Part shown: one piece after another, positions 16,307 to 24,912 of the stretch
Layout: each line of letters opens with the position of its first letter
How positions within the stretch are numbered: position 1 is the first letter of the stretch
Translations under genes and position numbers: made by a program
NCBI GenBank assembly: GCA_020831485.1
Contig: JAFIGG010000135.1
Coordinates: forward strand, 1 to 64,000
Reading direction: 5' to 3'
Origin: Opitutales bacterium
GTDB taxonomy: Bacteria; Verrucomicrobiota; Verrucomicrobiia; Opitutales; Oceanipulchritudinaceae
DNA: 64,000 nt
The notes under the pieces: model-generated
What the model saw: only the letters and a program-made list of their open reading frames with translations
Databases searched by the model: none
Told to the model about the DNA's origin: nothing

Positions 16307-17413
16307 TCAATCCTCCCAATTGATGATAACTTTCAGGCTGTCTTTATCCTCTGCGCGCTTGATAGCGTCAAGGATTTCAGAGTGGTGGAAACGTTCACTG
16401 GCGTCCGTCATGCGATCAATCCGGGGCAGACTGCCGAGAGTCAGCATATCACGCGCCAGACCGATGCCGTGCCAGTTGGAACCATGGGTAGCTTGATAGA
16501 CCTGAAGTTTGTAGTGGATGTCATTATTCAGATCCACCTCATGGGCTATACGAGGTTTGCCTGCGGCCCCCTTTACCCCCGCATGTCCGTCCATCACGGT
16601 GCCGTAACCCATGAGCTGTGTAGCCAGGCGGTAACCGGGTTCTGCCGGCGCATTGACCATAACAAAGTGTGGTTCGTTAAAGGGCTTGCAGGCTTCCAGG
16701 GTATTTTTCACGACATCGTCGTCCCAAAGGATGCCAATGGTACGTTCATCACCAAAGTCCCGCAGCACCCTCTCCAAACGTTCTCTGCCACGGTTGATAA
16801 GTATGATCTTGCGAGCGCCCATGCTCTGTGCGCATTGCAGGGCATAAGTGCTTTGCGATCCTGCAGCGATAAGCACGACGACTCGGTTTTCGATGCAATT
16901 GTTAACGCGGGTCAGACCTTCGAGACCACAGGCCAGAGGCTCAAGCTGGCAAGCATGATCCGGGCTGAAACCCTGAGGAAATTTCGCGATTGGTCCAAGC
17001 TCTACAAACCAGTCTGGTAGAACAGCATATTTGCGGGCGAAACCAGGGAATTCGTGTCCGGTAGCCTGCGTGTTCGGACAATAGGTCCAGTCCCCCGTTC
17101 CTTCGTCGCCGCAATAGATGCAATCACGGTCGCCACAGGGAATATCGCAGCCAAGACCGACGAGGTCGCCTGGAGCAAATTTAGTAACCCCCTCTCCCAC
17201 CGATTCGACTTCGGCGCTGACCTCATGCAGGAGTATTGCAGGCCACTGCTTGATTCGAGGAAGGCCGACTTTGTAAATCACCACGTCGGACTGACAGACT
17301 GAAGTGCGCAGCGTACGGATGCGGATTTCGCCAGGGCCGGGCCTAGCAATTGTCTCCTCGGTCGGTGTGAATTGGCCGCCGGGGCGGTCGAGATAATAAA
17401 CCAGGTTTTTCAT
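16307..17413 (-). CDS. Zinc-type medium-chain dehydrogenase (MDR) A
   Basis: A 368-aa MDR-superfamily protein with an N-terminal GroES-like domain (TSVCQSDVV with the catalytic-zinc Cys; [16 protein letters not shown] with the His-Glu pair) and a Cys-rich loop ([16 protein letters not shown]) for a structural zinc. The NAD(P) domain is less typical: the usual GxGxxG is replaced by IAAGSQST. It would oxidise or reduce a sugar or polyol. It lies between the GatD-like dehydrogenase (22 nt gap) and rhaA (16 nt gap) in one operon. The exact substrate is unknown; an L-sugar or sugar acid is likely from context. Confidence 0.82.
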   Translation of the reverse strand: MKNLVYYLDRPGGQFTPTEETIARPGPGEIRIRTLRTSVCQSDVVIYKVGLPRIKQWPAILLHEVSAEVESVGEGVTKFAPGDLVGLGCDIPCGDRDCIYCGDEGTGDWTYCPNTQATGHEFPGFARKYAVLPDWFVELGPIAKFPQGFSPDHACQLEPLACGLEGLTRVNNCIENRVVVLIAAGSQSTYALQCAQSMGARKIILINRGRERLERVLRDFGDERTIGILWDDDVVKNTLEACKPFNEPHFVMVNAPAEPGYRLATQLMGYGTVMDGHAGVKGAAGKPRIAHEVDLNNDIHYKLQVYQATHGSNWHGIGLARDMLTLGSLPRIDRMTDASERFHHSEILDAIKRAEDKDSLKVIINWED

Positions 17414-17435
17414 AGAGGTGATCGATGATAGCTCA

Positions 17436-18500
17436 TTAGCAAAGATCTGGACTGACCTTGAAGATGACTTTGTGGTGCCAGGACTTGCGCTGGTGGATGC
17501 TGCTCATAATGGCGGGGCCCTCTTCAAGGCTTGGGATGTTGCTAACCATCGGCGCAATCTGAAGCTGACGATCCATGAACTTAAGGACGGTGCTCCAGTC
17601 ATCGGTTCCAACTGGCACAACTTTGCTGTTCCATGTGCCATAAATCGTCAGCTCACGGCGGAGGATGTTGGAGAAATCTTTTTCCCCAATCTTGAACTCA
17701 CCGTGAATATTGCCCATGAAGACCACTTCGCCAAAAGCTGCCGCGACTTGAGTTGCTTGAACAAAGGTCATGGGATTGCCAACGGCTTCGACCACACGCT
17801 GGACGCCCTCTCCGCCGGTCGCTTCGAGGATTTGCGCAACGGCATCTCCAGTCTTCTGCGGGTTGACTGGAAGACAGCCTATTTTTTCTACCAGATCGAG
17901 CTTCTGCTGATCAATATCCACGACGAAAACACGGGCGCAGCCACCGATCTTTAGCCATTGAGCTACCAGATTGCCAATCGGTCCGGCGCCGAAGACGACG
18001 GCATCGTCTCCCGCTTGGACTCGCATCTTGCGCACACCATGGAGAGCCACGGCCGCGGGTTCGGTGCATGCTGCATGGAGCAATTCCACGTGATCGGGCA
18101 AAAGGAACAAATTGCGTTCTGGCACGGTGACAAACTCTCCCATTCCTCCGTCACGACGGCTTCCGTAGTAGTCGTAACGCTTGGTTTGCGCGTAGTCGCC
18201 AGTATCGTAGGGTTTTTCACCGGGCCTGGGTATAAGAGGAAAAACCGCCACACGGTCGCCCTTTTTCCGGGTCACTCCGTCGGTAACAACAACCCCGGAA
18301 AATTCATGCCCAAGGACAAGCGGATAATGATACGCCCCACCTTCGAACGCTCGGGGGATATCACTCCCGCAGACCCCACACGCGGCTACTTGTACGCGGA
18401 CGCAGTGCTCCGCCCCGAGGCCTTCGATCGGCGCCGGCTGTTCAGGGTAATCGGTGTGGAATCGGAGTTGGCCGTTGGCTTCGAGGACAAGTGCACGCAT
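17436..18500 (-). CDS. GatD-like zinc-type alcohol/polyol dehydrogenase (MDR B)
   Basis: A 354-aa MDR protein close in layout to galactitol-1-phosphate 5-dehydrogenase: VAACGVCGSDIPR with the catalytic Cys, PLVLGHEFSGVV with the zinc-binding His-Glu, a YYGSRRDGGMGEF segment shared with GatD, and the NAD motif FGAGPIGN. The structural-zinc Cys cluster of GatD is missing: the loop reads FPLIPRPGEKPYDTGDY. It starts 2 nt after the stop of the fused isomerase/epimerase gene and is surely in its operon. Substrate likely a sugar alcohol or its phosphate; not determined. Confidence 0.85.
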   Translation of the reverse strand: MRALVLEANGQLRFHTDYPEQPAPIEGLGAEHCVRVQVAACGVCGSDIPRAFEGGAYHYPLVLGHEFSGVVVTDGVTRKKGDRVAVFPLIPRPGEKPYDTGDYAQTKRYDYYGSRRDGGMGEFVTVPERNLFLLPDHVELLHAACTEPAAVALHGVRKMRVQAGDDAVVFGAGPIGNLVAQWLKIGGCARVFVVDIDQQKLDLVEKIGCLPVNPQKTGDAVAQILEATGGEGVQRVVEAVGNPMTFVQATQVAAAFGEVVFMGNIHGEFKIGEKDFSNILRRELTIYGTWNSKVVPVGTDDWSTVLKFMDRQLQIAPMVSNIPSLEEGPAIMSSIHQRKSWHHKVIFKVSPDLC

Positions 18501-18502
18501 AA

Positions 18503-20185
18503 TCAGGAGGGGGTTGATGTGGTTTCGGAGCGGGCTTGAGCCTCTCCGGCTTCAATCGCAGCACGGAGTTTTTCCATATTCTCGGGCCAGCTGGCAGCCG
18601 CGTTAAAAATACTACTAGTGCCAGCTACCAGATTGTTGGCTCCCGCCGCGACCATACCCGGAATATTGGTGAAGCTAACATTCCCATCCACTTGAATGGG
18701 CAGGTGGCCATAACCGCGGGCGTCCAAATAACGCCGACATTCACGGATTTTACGGATAGAGGCTGGAGTAAGCTTTTGACCTGCAAAGCCTGGATTGACC
18801 GTCATCAATAGCACGTAGTCGATGCGTTCGAGTGCATAGTCGAGGGTCTCCAGTGGTGTGGCTGGGTTGATGGCCAGACCGGCCTTTGACCCATTGGCCC
18901 GAATCGATTCGAGAGAACGGTCGAGATGGCGACTCGATTCGGCGTGGATAGATATCTGGTAAACACTGCAGTCAGCAAGTTCACGAATAAAGAAATCGTT
19001 GTCCTCAACCATCAGGTGGACGTCGACCGGAAGGTGGGTCTTCTTGCCGAGTTCTGTGACCACGGCAATACCCATCGGCATATTGGGGACAAAGCGGCCG
19101 TCCATGATATCCATGTGCAGCATATCCGCCCCGAGTGCTTCAACCCTACGCAGGGCTGATTCAAAGTTGAGCGGATCGACGCACATCATGGAGGGCGCAA
19201 TCAGCACCTTGTCTTCCTTTGGATTGACCGAAACGGGTGTTTCTTGAACTGGAGCTGACGCCTGGAACGCCTCACCCAGAAATTGCGTCCTGAGGTGTGC
19301 CAACGATTCACGAAGTTGCGCCTCCAACAGGCCATCGGAATAGTCGCGCCCGGTCTTGGGCCCACCAATCTCAAGATAGCAACCAAGCGTGTCGACCGGT
19401 ATGGTGTCGGCGTTATCGAGTATTAAACGACGAAACTCGGCCACATTGATGATGCCTTTGGCCAGATTTTCGGACTCGAATCCAAAGGTCGAATTGAATC
19501 GCTTATCCGTGTTTTTCAAGTGAATCTCATAGAGCCATGGCAACGAAGCTTTAAAGAGATCGACCGGATTAATGCACTCTGTCTCAGAGGCATTAAGGTA
19601 ACCGTGGGCGATATCCGAGCAAAAGCCAACCTTGGACGTACTGCTGGAATTGGCTGCATGATACGCCATCAACTCATCACCCATAGCCGCCATCTCGTTA
19701 GGAAGGGTCGGCGGCTCAGCGAGGCAGGACATCGGCTCAATGGTTAGCCACTGAATCCCGCGTTCATGGGCAAAGTGCATCAGTTCCTTCATGTGCCTGA
19801 TATAGCAAGCGGTGCCAGCAGCCTTCATTCCCATTTGGTCACGCATGACAGCTCCGGGGTTGGAGCCCACGGACTGGGCTCCAACCAGACTGCCGATCTC
19901 AATGAAACGCTCAAAACTACGTCTGGCGACTTCCGCCCAAGCCCGATCTTCCTGAAAAAATCCGCCCAACTCGCGGTGAGCGGTGAAGAGGCTGTCGATA
20001 GTAATACCGTAATTATCAGCCTCCCGCTTCAAATCGGTAAAGTAGCGGTCTGGCAATTGGTAGATCTCGAAGAATGAGCCCAACTGCAGAGAAGTCACAC
20101 CTTCGTCCGCCATAATGCGGAAAAGCCAAGGGAAAGTATACCGGTATTCGATCGGATCGGATTTGATGCCAAGTTTAAGTTCCAT
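18503..20185 (-). CDS. Fused TIM-barrel sugar isomerase/epimerase and ribulose/allulose-phosphate 3-epimerase
   Basis: A 560-aa two-domain protein. Residues 1-295 look like the xylose-isomerase-like TIM-barrel family (GITIDSLFTAHRE, WLTIEPMS, GFCSDIAHGY, YEIHLKNTD with metal-binding acids and His). After a Pro-rich linker (about 296-328), residues 329-545 are a ribulose-phosphate 3-epimerase-type barrel: IAPSMMCVDP, HMDIMDGRFVPN, PVDVHLMVE, MTVNPGFAGQ and QVDGNVS contain the usual Asp/His metal ligands. Either domain alone is common; the fusion may pass a product from one site to the other. It is the first gene of the rhaA operon, divergent from a DeoR gene. Substrates are inferred to be keto-sugars or their phosphates. 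Confidence 0.85.
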   Translation of the reverse strand: MELKLGIKSDPIEYRYTFPWLFRIMADEGVTSLQLGSFFEIYQLPDRYFTDLKREADNYGITIDSLFTAHRELGGFFQEDRAWAEVARRSFERFIEIGSLVGAQSVGSNPGAVMRDQMGMKAAGTACYIRHMKELMHFAHERGIQWLTIEPMSCLAEPPTLPNEMAAMGDELMAYHAANSSSTSKVGFCSDIAHGYLNASETECINPVDLFKASLPWLYEIHLKNTDKRFNSTFGFESENLAKGIINVAEFRRLILDNADTIPVDTLGCYLEIGGPKTGRDYSDGLLEAQLRESLAHLRTQFLGEAFQASAPVQETPVSVNPKEDKVLIAPSMMCVDPLNFESALRRVEALGADMLHMDIMDGRFVPNMPMGIAVVTELGKKTHLPVDVHLMVEDNDFFIRELADCSVYQISIHAESSRHLDRSLESIRANGSKAGLAINPATPLETLDYALERIDYVLLMTVNPGFAGQKLTPASIRKIRECRRYLDARGYGHLPIQVDGNVSFTNIPGMVAAGANNLVAGTSSIFNAAASWPENMEKLRAAIEAGEAQARSETTSTPS

Positions 20186-20230
20186 ACCTCTGGAAGCTCT
20201 GACAAACCTTTAGCCCTTTACGATGGTTTT

Positions 20231-20279
20231 GTGATTGTTATTGATCTTTTTATGATCATTTTAGTGATTGATAATGATT
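20231..20279. promoter_or_regulatory. Candidate DeoR operator: two direct repeats in divergent promoter region
   Basis: The AT-rich 114-bp gap between the minus-strand operon and the DeoR gene has GTGATTGTTATTGATC (20231-20246) and GTGATTGATAATGATT (20264-20279), matching at 13 of 16 positions and spaced 33 bp, about three helix turns. A palindrome ATGATCAT lies between them. Autoregulation and control of the divergent operon by the adjacent DeoR protein is the simplest reading. Confidence 0.5.
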
Positions 20280-20299
20280 GATTCAGGGAAAACTCTTGC

Positions 20300-21073
20300 A
20301 TGAACAAATGGGAACGTCATGAGCGCATTCTCCGTCTGACGAGCGAACGGGGTATGATCTACCTGGACCGCGCTGCCGAAGCAACGGGGGCGAGTCGGCC
20401 AACCCTGCGGCGCGATTTCGAGGAGCTTGCAGCCACAGGAGCTATCGAACGCGTGCGCGGTGGAATCCGCGCAATCCGCAAAGAGGGCAGCCTTCCGTTC
20501 AACCTCCGCGAGGTACAACAGTCCAAGGAAAAGTCGGTCATCGCGAGAAAGGCGGCGCAGCTGCTGCGACCAGGGGACGTCCTATTTATTGATGGCGGCA
20601 CCACCACCTACCATCTTTGCTTATACCTTCCGAAAATCCCACTCCGCATTATTACCAACTCATTACGCGTTTCGGCTTATCTGGAGGACCCTGCAAAGGG
20701 GTTTTCCGAATGGGAAACCTACCTCACAGGCGGTTGTATCCAGCGCGGATCCAGCATGTTGACTGGGCCTGGCACCCTGCACAGCCTGGACTTCTACCAT
20801 GCAGACTGGGCCTTCCTTTCAATCGACGGCATCAGCGCCGATGGGCTCTACAACACTTCTGAGGCGGTAGTCGAAACAGAGCGCAAGATGATTCAGCGCT
20901 GCGACCGCGCAGTCATACTTGCAGACCAAAGCAAATTTGGAAAACGTGCGATGTGCCGCCTATGCGACCCCTCAGAGGTCGACCGAATTATCTCCAATCC
21001 CCACCCGGGAAGATCCCTCGTGGAAGAGGCTTTGATTGAAAAATGTTGTCGTTTGATTTCTGCAACTGCCTAG
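20300..21073 (+). CDS. DeoR-family transcriptional regulator
   Basis: A 257-aa DeoR-type protein: winged helix at about 1-55 (YLDRAAEATGASRPTLRRDFEEL) and sugar-phosphate sensor with IDGGTTTYHL, ITNSLRV, LTGG and LADQSKFG. It is divergent from the fused isomerase/epimerase-dehydrogenase-rhaA operon, with a 114-bp shared control region containing direct repeats, so it is likely that operon's repressor. A PocR-AraC regulator gene follows 37 nt downstream on the same strand. Effector probably a phosphorylated sugar by family. Confidence 0.93.
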   Translation: MNKWERHERILRLTSERGMIYLDRAAEATGASRPTLRRDFEELAATGAIERVRGGIRAIRKEGSLPFNLREVQQSKEKSVIARKAAQLLRPGDVLFIDGGTTTYHLCLYLPKIPLRIITNSLRVSAYLEDPAKGFSEWETYLTGGCIQRGSSMLTGPGTLHSLDFYHADWAFLSIDGISADGLYNTSEAVVETERKMIQRCDRAVILADQSKFGKRAMCRLCDPSEVDRIISNPHPGRSLVEEALIEKCCRLISATA

Positions 21074-21110
21074 AGAAGATAAACCCTAATCTGCCTAAAG
21101 AGGCTTATTT

Positions 21111-22268
21111 GTGAACCCTTGCCCCGAATTCGATTCTATCCGTCAGGCCTATCTCATACACGGAGACGATTTCCCGCTAATATTGACCGATGCCAATGGA
21201 AAAATCCTTGAAGGCCACATTGAATCTACCAGTTGCCATTGCGCCAATCAACAAAGGCTTCGCAGAATTCAAGCCGCCAAACAGACACGCTATTGGGGAG
21301 AAACAGTCATCAATCTCTGCTGCGACTCGGGTTATGCGATGTGGGCGGTCCCTATAATGCGAAACAATCATCTGGTCGGCAGCTTGCTTGTCCAGGGCAT
21401 CGATCTCGAAACCGACAAACCCGGATTTCATCAGAGAGTACAAAGAGCCGCTGACGACTTACTTCGACTGGCACTGAAATACAACCTTGTTTGTCAGGCT
21501 GAACTAACGCTGGCCCAGCAACGCAATAAGAGCGAAGAACAACGCTTTCTCGCCATTGAATCGAGCAAACAGACCCCGCTGAATGACGAATTGCGGAGCA
21601 TCTATCTAATGGAAGAACCTGAGTTACTCAGTGCTATAAAGGGAGGCCACGTATTGCAGGCGCGCGCGATTCTCAACCGTATTCTGACCGCAATTTACGG
21701 ACTATCCAATGGACGCATGGAGCTGCTCAAAAGTTGCCTGCTTGAACTGGTTGTCATGATGCACCGGGCCGCCGTGGAAGCGGGTGCGGTCCCTACCAAC
21801 GTACTTGGCCAGCACTACCGGTCACTGGCTGATCTTGCATTGATCGACGACGAAGAGGATCTTTCTACCTGGATTCGTAACATGCTCGATCACCTGATCG
21901 AGCACATCCGCATCGCCTCTGATTTCCCTCATTCACTTCTCTTGCACAGAGCCACCCGGCACATGCAGGCACGTTTGCACGGCCACCTCAGCCGGGAGGA
22001 AGTCGCCCGCGTGGCTGGAGTTTCACCGAGCCATTTTAGCAAGCTGATGAAAGAGAAAATGGGTAAATCATTCTCCCAATTGCTGACCCAGATGCGAGTC
22101 AGCCGGGTCAAACAGCTCCTAGCCGAAACCGATAAAACCCTCTCGGAAATTGCTCTGGAATGTGGTTTTTGCGATCAGAGCCACATGAACAAAGTCTTTC
22201 GCGCTGCGACCTCAACCCCGCCCGGCGATTTCCGGAAGAACGGACTCGACGGCGAAAAAAAGCCGTGA
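21111..22268 (+). CDS. AraC-family regulator with PocR sensory domain
   Basis: A 385-aa protein from GTG at 21111. Residues about 5-165 fit the PocR ligand-binding domain (QAYLIHGDDFPLILTDANG, ESTSCHCANQQRL, LCCDSGYAMWAVPI), known from regulators of 1,2-propanediol and cobalamin genes. The C-terminus (about 280-380) is an AraC double helix-turn-helix (LSREEVARVAGVSPSHFSKL; LSEIALECGFCDQSHMNKVF). It lies just upstream of the corrinoid methyltransferase run starting at 22398 on the same strand and so is its most likely activator. PocR-AraC regulators are frequent beside corrinoid methyltransferase genes. The signal molecule is unknown. Confidence 0.88.
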   Translation: MNPCPEFDSIRQAYLIHGDDFPLILTDANGKILEGHIESTSCHCANQQRLRRIQAAKQTRYWGETVINLCCDSGYAMWAVPIMRNNHLVGSLLVQGIDLETDKPGFHQRVQRAADDLLRLALKYNLVCQAELTLAQQRNKSEEQRFLAIESSKQTPLNDELRSIYLMEEPELLSAIKGGHVLQARAILNRILTAIYGLSNGRMELLKSCLLELVVMMHRAAVEAGAVPTNVLGQHYRSLADLALIDDEEDLSTWIRNMLDHLIEHIRIASDFPHSLLLHRATRHMQARLHGHLSREEVARVAGVSPSHFSKLMKEKMGKSFSQLLTQMRVSRVKQLLAETDKTLSEIALECGFCDQSHMNKVFRAATSTPPGDFRKNGLDGEKKP

Positions 22269-22327
22269 ATACCAATCTTTAATTGATCGATACAAGAAGC
22301 GAATCAGGGCAATCGCTAAACTGGGTA

Positions 22328-22365
22328 GAAGCATTTGGAAACGGCTGATGTCGTCCGAATGCTTC
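22328..22365 (+). promoter_or_regulatory. Strong hairpin upstream of the metF-metV gene
   Basis: Inverted repeat GAAGCATTTGG / CCGAATGCTTC (11 bp with one G-T pair), with three further inner pairs ACG/CGT. It lies between the AraC stop and the GTG at 22398. The downstream bases are CTTCC, not a T-run, so it is a poor rho-independent terminator and could be an operator or an mRNA structure. Confidence 0.45.
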
Positions 22366-22397
22366 CTTCCAACTAGCAAACCCGACACCGCTACACT

Positions 22398-23999
22398 GTG
22401 ATTAAACTTTCCGAAAACCTACGCCTTCGCGAAATTTTCGGTGGTGAGCGCCCATTCGCCACTGGGGTTGAACTGGTCTCGACCCGCGGGACCATGGGTG
22501 ATCAACAGGCAATTCGTGTGCGTGCGTTCGGCGAAGCTCTGACCCACTGTGATGCGGTGGACTGGGTATCGATCACCGACAACGCGGGCGGCAACCCTCA
22601 GCTTGCCCCAGTTGCGTTGGGCACGCCCATCCTTTACGGAGGCAAGGAAGTTGTTGTCCACCTGACCTGTAAGGACTTGAACCGTCACGGACTCGAAAGC
22701 GAGCTCTGGATGCTGGCCAGCCAGGGCTTTCACAATATACTCGCCATGACTGGCGACTTTCCTGGAGCAAGCTATGCAGGGAAAGCCAAACCTGTGTTCG
22801 ACATGGATTCAGTCGGCCTGCTGGGACTCATTCAAGGCATGAATAAAGGCCTCGCGCGCAGCGGCGTCGTCGCCAAGCAATCGCCTACGATTGGAGAAAC
22901 AGATTTCTACTCCGGCACAGTGACAAACTGCTTCAAAGCAGAGGAGAACACTCTTCTCCCACAATATGCCAAGCTGGAAAAAAAGATAGCAAGCGGAGCC
23001 AATTTCATCATCAACCAGATAGGTTTCGATTCGAGAAAGGCCTCTGAACTTATCGCCTATCTGCGCTGGCGCGGTTTCACTGACCTTCCCTTGATCGGCA
23101 ATGTTTATCTGCTTTCACCCTTTGTGGCGCGCCTTTTTCACCAGCAAGGGATACCAGGGGTAGTCCTGAGCGATGCCCTTCTCGAAAGCTGTGATAAACA
23201 GGCAGGCTCCCCTGACAAGGGGCAGGCTTTTTTTCAAGAATTCGCGGCCAAGCAGATCGCCGTATACCGAGGACTAGGTTACGGCGGAGCCTATCTTGGT
23301 GGGGCACACCGCATGGCTGAGGTCGAGGCGGTCCTCAATATCGAGCGCTCCTTTTCTCCCGACGACTGGCGCGCCTTTGCAAAAGAGATCGCTTTTGCCC
23401 GGCAAAATGAATTTTACTTATTCGAAGAGATGGAGGAAACGGGGTTAAGCCTTCAGGGGGCGCTCAATCCGGACTGGCTAAAATCGGTTGAGACAAAGGA
23501 GCGCACTGCCAATGTAAATCCGCTCTACACCCTATCGAAAGCCTGTCATTCCCTCATGTTCGAGGAGGGCAAACGGCTGGCACCGCTCGGCAAAAAGCTC
23601 TGCCAGGGCGCGGCAGACAGCCGCCACGGCCCCGCCTGGTTGAGGATGCTGGAGCGGATTTCGAAATCAGCCCTCTACGATTGTCGCGACTGCGGCGACT
23701 GCTCTCTCGCAGAAACTGCCTTCCTCTGCCCGGAATCGCAGTGCGCAAAAAACCAGCGCAATGGTCCTTGCGGCGGCACTCGAAACGGACGCTGTGAGGT
23801 GTTCGATTACGAATGCATCTGGTCCCGTGTCTACGACCGCATGAAGGCCGAGGGCCGCACAAATGAGCTACTGGCTCATGCTCCGGTTGTTCAGGATCAA
23901 GGACTCCGCAACACATCCGCGTGGGCCAATTTTTGGCTCGGTCGGGATCACGCCAGCAAAAACAATTCTCATAACCCCAAATCCAAAAATGAATACTGA
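22398..23999 (+). CDS. metF: Methylenetetrahydrofolate reductase fused to MetV-type Cys-rich domain
   Basis: A 533-aa protein. Residues about 10-320 form the MetF TIM barrel (VSITDNAGGNPQ, HNILAMTGDFP, FIINQIGFD). The last 110 residues carry many Cys (YDCRDCGDCSLAETAFLC, NGPCGGTRNGRCEV), the MTHFR C-terminal domain found as the separate MetV subunit in acetogens. It converts methyl-THF to methylene-THF or the reverse; here oxidation of a methyl group taken from a substrate is the more likely direction. Start is GTG at 22398. The stop overlaps the next gene's ATG by 11 nt. First gene of the corrinoid methyltransferase run. Confidence 0.9.
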   Translation: MIKLSENLRLREIFGGERPFATGVELVSTRGTMGDQQAIRVRAFGEALTHCDAVDWVSITDNAGGNPQLAPVALGTPILYGGKEVVVHLTCKDLNRHGLESELWMLASQGFHNILAMTGDFPGASYAGKAKPVFDMDSVGLLGLIQGMNKGLARSGVVAKQSPTIGETDFYSGTVTNCFKAEENTLLPQYAKLEKKIASGANFIINQIGFDSRKASELIAYLRWRGFTDLPLIGNVYLLSPFVARLFHQQGIPGVVLSDALLESCDKQAGSPDKGQAFFQEFAAKQIAVYRGLGYGGAYLGGAHRMAEVEAVLNIERSFSPDDWRAFAKEIAFARQNEFYLFEEMEETGLSLQGALNPDWLKSVETKERTANVNPLYTLSKACHSLMFEEGKRLAPLGKKLCQGAADSRHGPAWLRMLERISKSALYDCRDCGDCSLAETAFLCPESQCAKNQRNGPCGGTRNGRCEVFDYECIWSRVYDRMKAEGRTNELLAHAPVVQDQGLRNTSAWANFWLGRDHASKNNSHNPKSKNEY

Positions 24000-24912
24000 G
24001 AACAGACAACTCCATGTCATCGGCGAACTGATGAACAACTCCTACGGGCGCGCCCGAAAGGCGTGGAAAGCACGCGATCTCGACGGCTACCAAAACCTGG
24101 CTCGCCTGCAGGCGGAAAGTGGAGCTTCATTCCTGACATTCAACATCGACGGCACCCGGACGCTGCCTGTGACCCTGGCAGAAATGCTCGAGTTCCTGCC
24201 ACGCGTCATCCCAGCCATCCAGGAAGTCACCGACTTGCCGATCAGCTTCGACAACCCTGATGTCGCCTTCCACACGGAAGCCTTGAAGTATTTCGACCGT
24301 TCGCGCTGCCGCGGCCGCCCCATACTCAACTCTCTCTCTGTCACCCGCGCCGACGTGCGAGCCATGATCGATCTGGTGGGAGAGCATGATATGGATGTAA
24401 TCGTCATGGCCTCGGAGTACCAAACTGCGGACGGGGAGCACCAAGCTGCAAAAAGAGCTGGGGACATCGTTAAGGCAGCCCGCCACTTTGCAGAGCTGCT
24501 TGATTGCTCGGGTATATCGAACGACCGCATAATTGTCGATCCGGGTCTATGCCCAATTGCCTCGGATACTTGTGGAGGAGTCAACCTCTGCCTCGATGCC
24601 ATCCGCGCGCTGCGTACCGACTATGCGCTGGAAGGTATCCACATCTCCGTCGGGCTCTCCAACTTCTCCATCGGAGCCCCTGGCGAATTCCGAATTCCAC
24701 TGGAACGTGCATTTCTCAGCCTCGCTATCGAAGCTGGACTCGACTACATACTGGCCAATCCCGAAAAAAACACCGAGCCGCTGCCAACTAATGACCCCAT
24801 GGTTACCAAACTGCGCGAGGTGCTTGCCGAGGGTCGCCCACTGGCGGACGAAGATCCTGAAGAAGCAGGCTACCGCCAACTCGACGCATTGATGGAGCTA
24901 TACGGATCATGA
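23989..24912 (+). CDS. Pterin-binding methyltransferase (corrinoid:tetrahydrofolate, MTII type)
   Basis: A 307-aa dihydropteroate-synthase-fold protein beginning at ATG 23989 (MNTENRQLHVIGELMNNS), overlapping the metF-metV stop. The ELMNNS, ASFLTFNIDGT, DNPDVAF, NSLSV, VMASE and IDPGL-like (IIVDPGLCPI) segments are those of the pterin domain of MetH/AcsE/MtvA-type enzymes. By family it moves a methyl group between a corrinoid protein and tetrahydrofolate, i.e. the second step of corrinoid O-demethylation. The neighbours (MetF before, corrinoid protein after) fit this exactly. The stop overlaps the next ATG (ATGA). Usual family length about 270-310 aa. Confidence 0.9.
   Translation: MNTENRQLHVIGELMNNSYGRARKAWKARDLDGYQNLARLQAESGASFLTFNIDGTRTLPVTLAEMLEFLPRVIPAIQEVTDLPISFDNPDVAFHTEALKYFDRSRCRGRPILNSLSVTRADVRAMIDLVGEHDMDVIVMASEYQTADGEHQAAKRAGDIVKAARHFAELLDCSGISNDRIIVDPGLCPIASDTCGGVNLCLDAIRALRTDYALEGIHISVGLSNFSIGAPGEFRIPLERAFLSLAIEAGLDYILANPEKNTEPLPTNDPMVTKLREVLAEGRPLADEDPEEAGYRQLDALMELYGS

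Noticed and set aside
22269-22397. Cobalamin riboswitch ahead of the corrinoid run
   Set aside because: The gap is only 129 bp, no B12-box-like sequence was found, and the hairpin there is too short.
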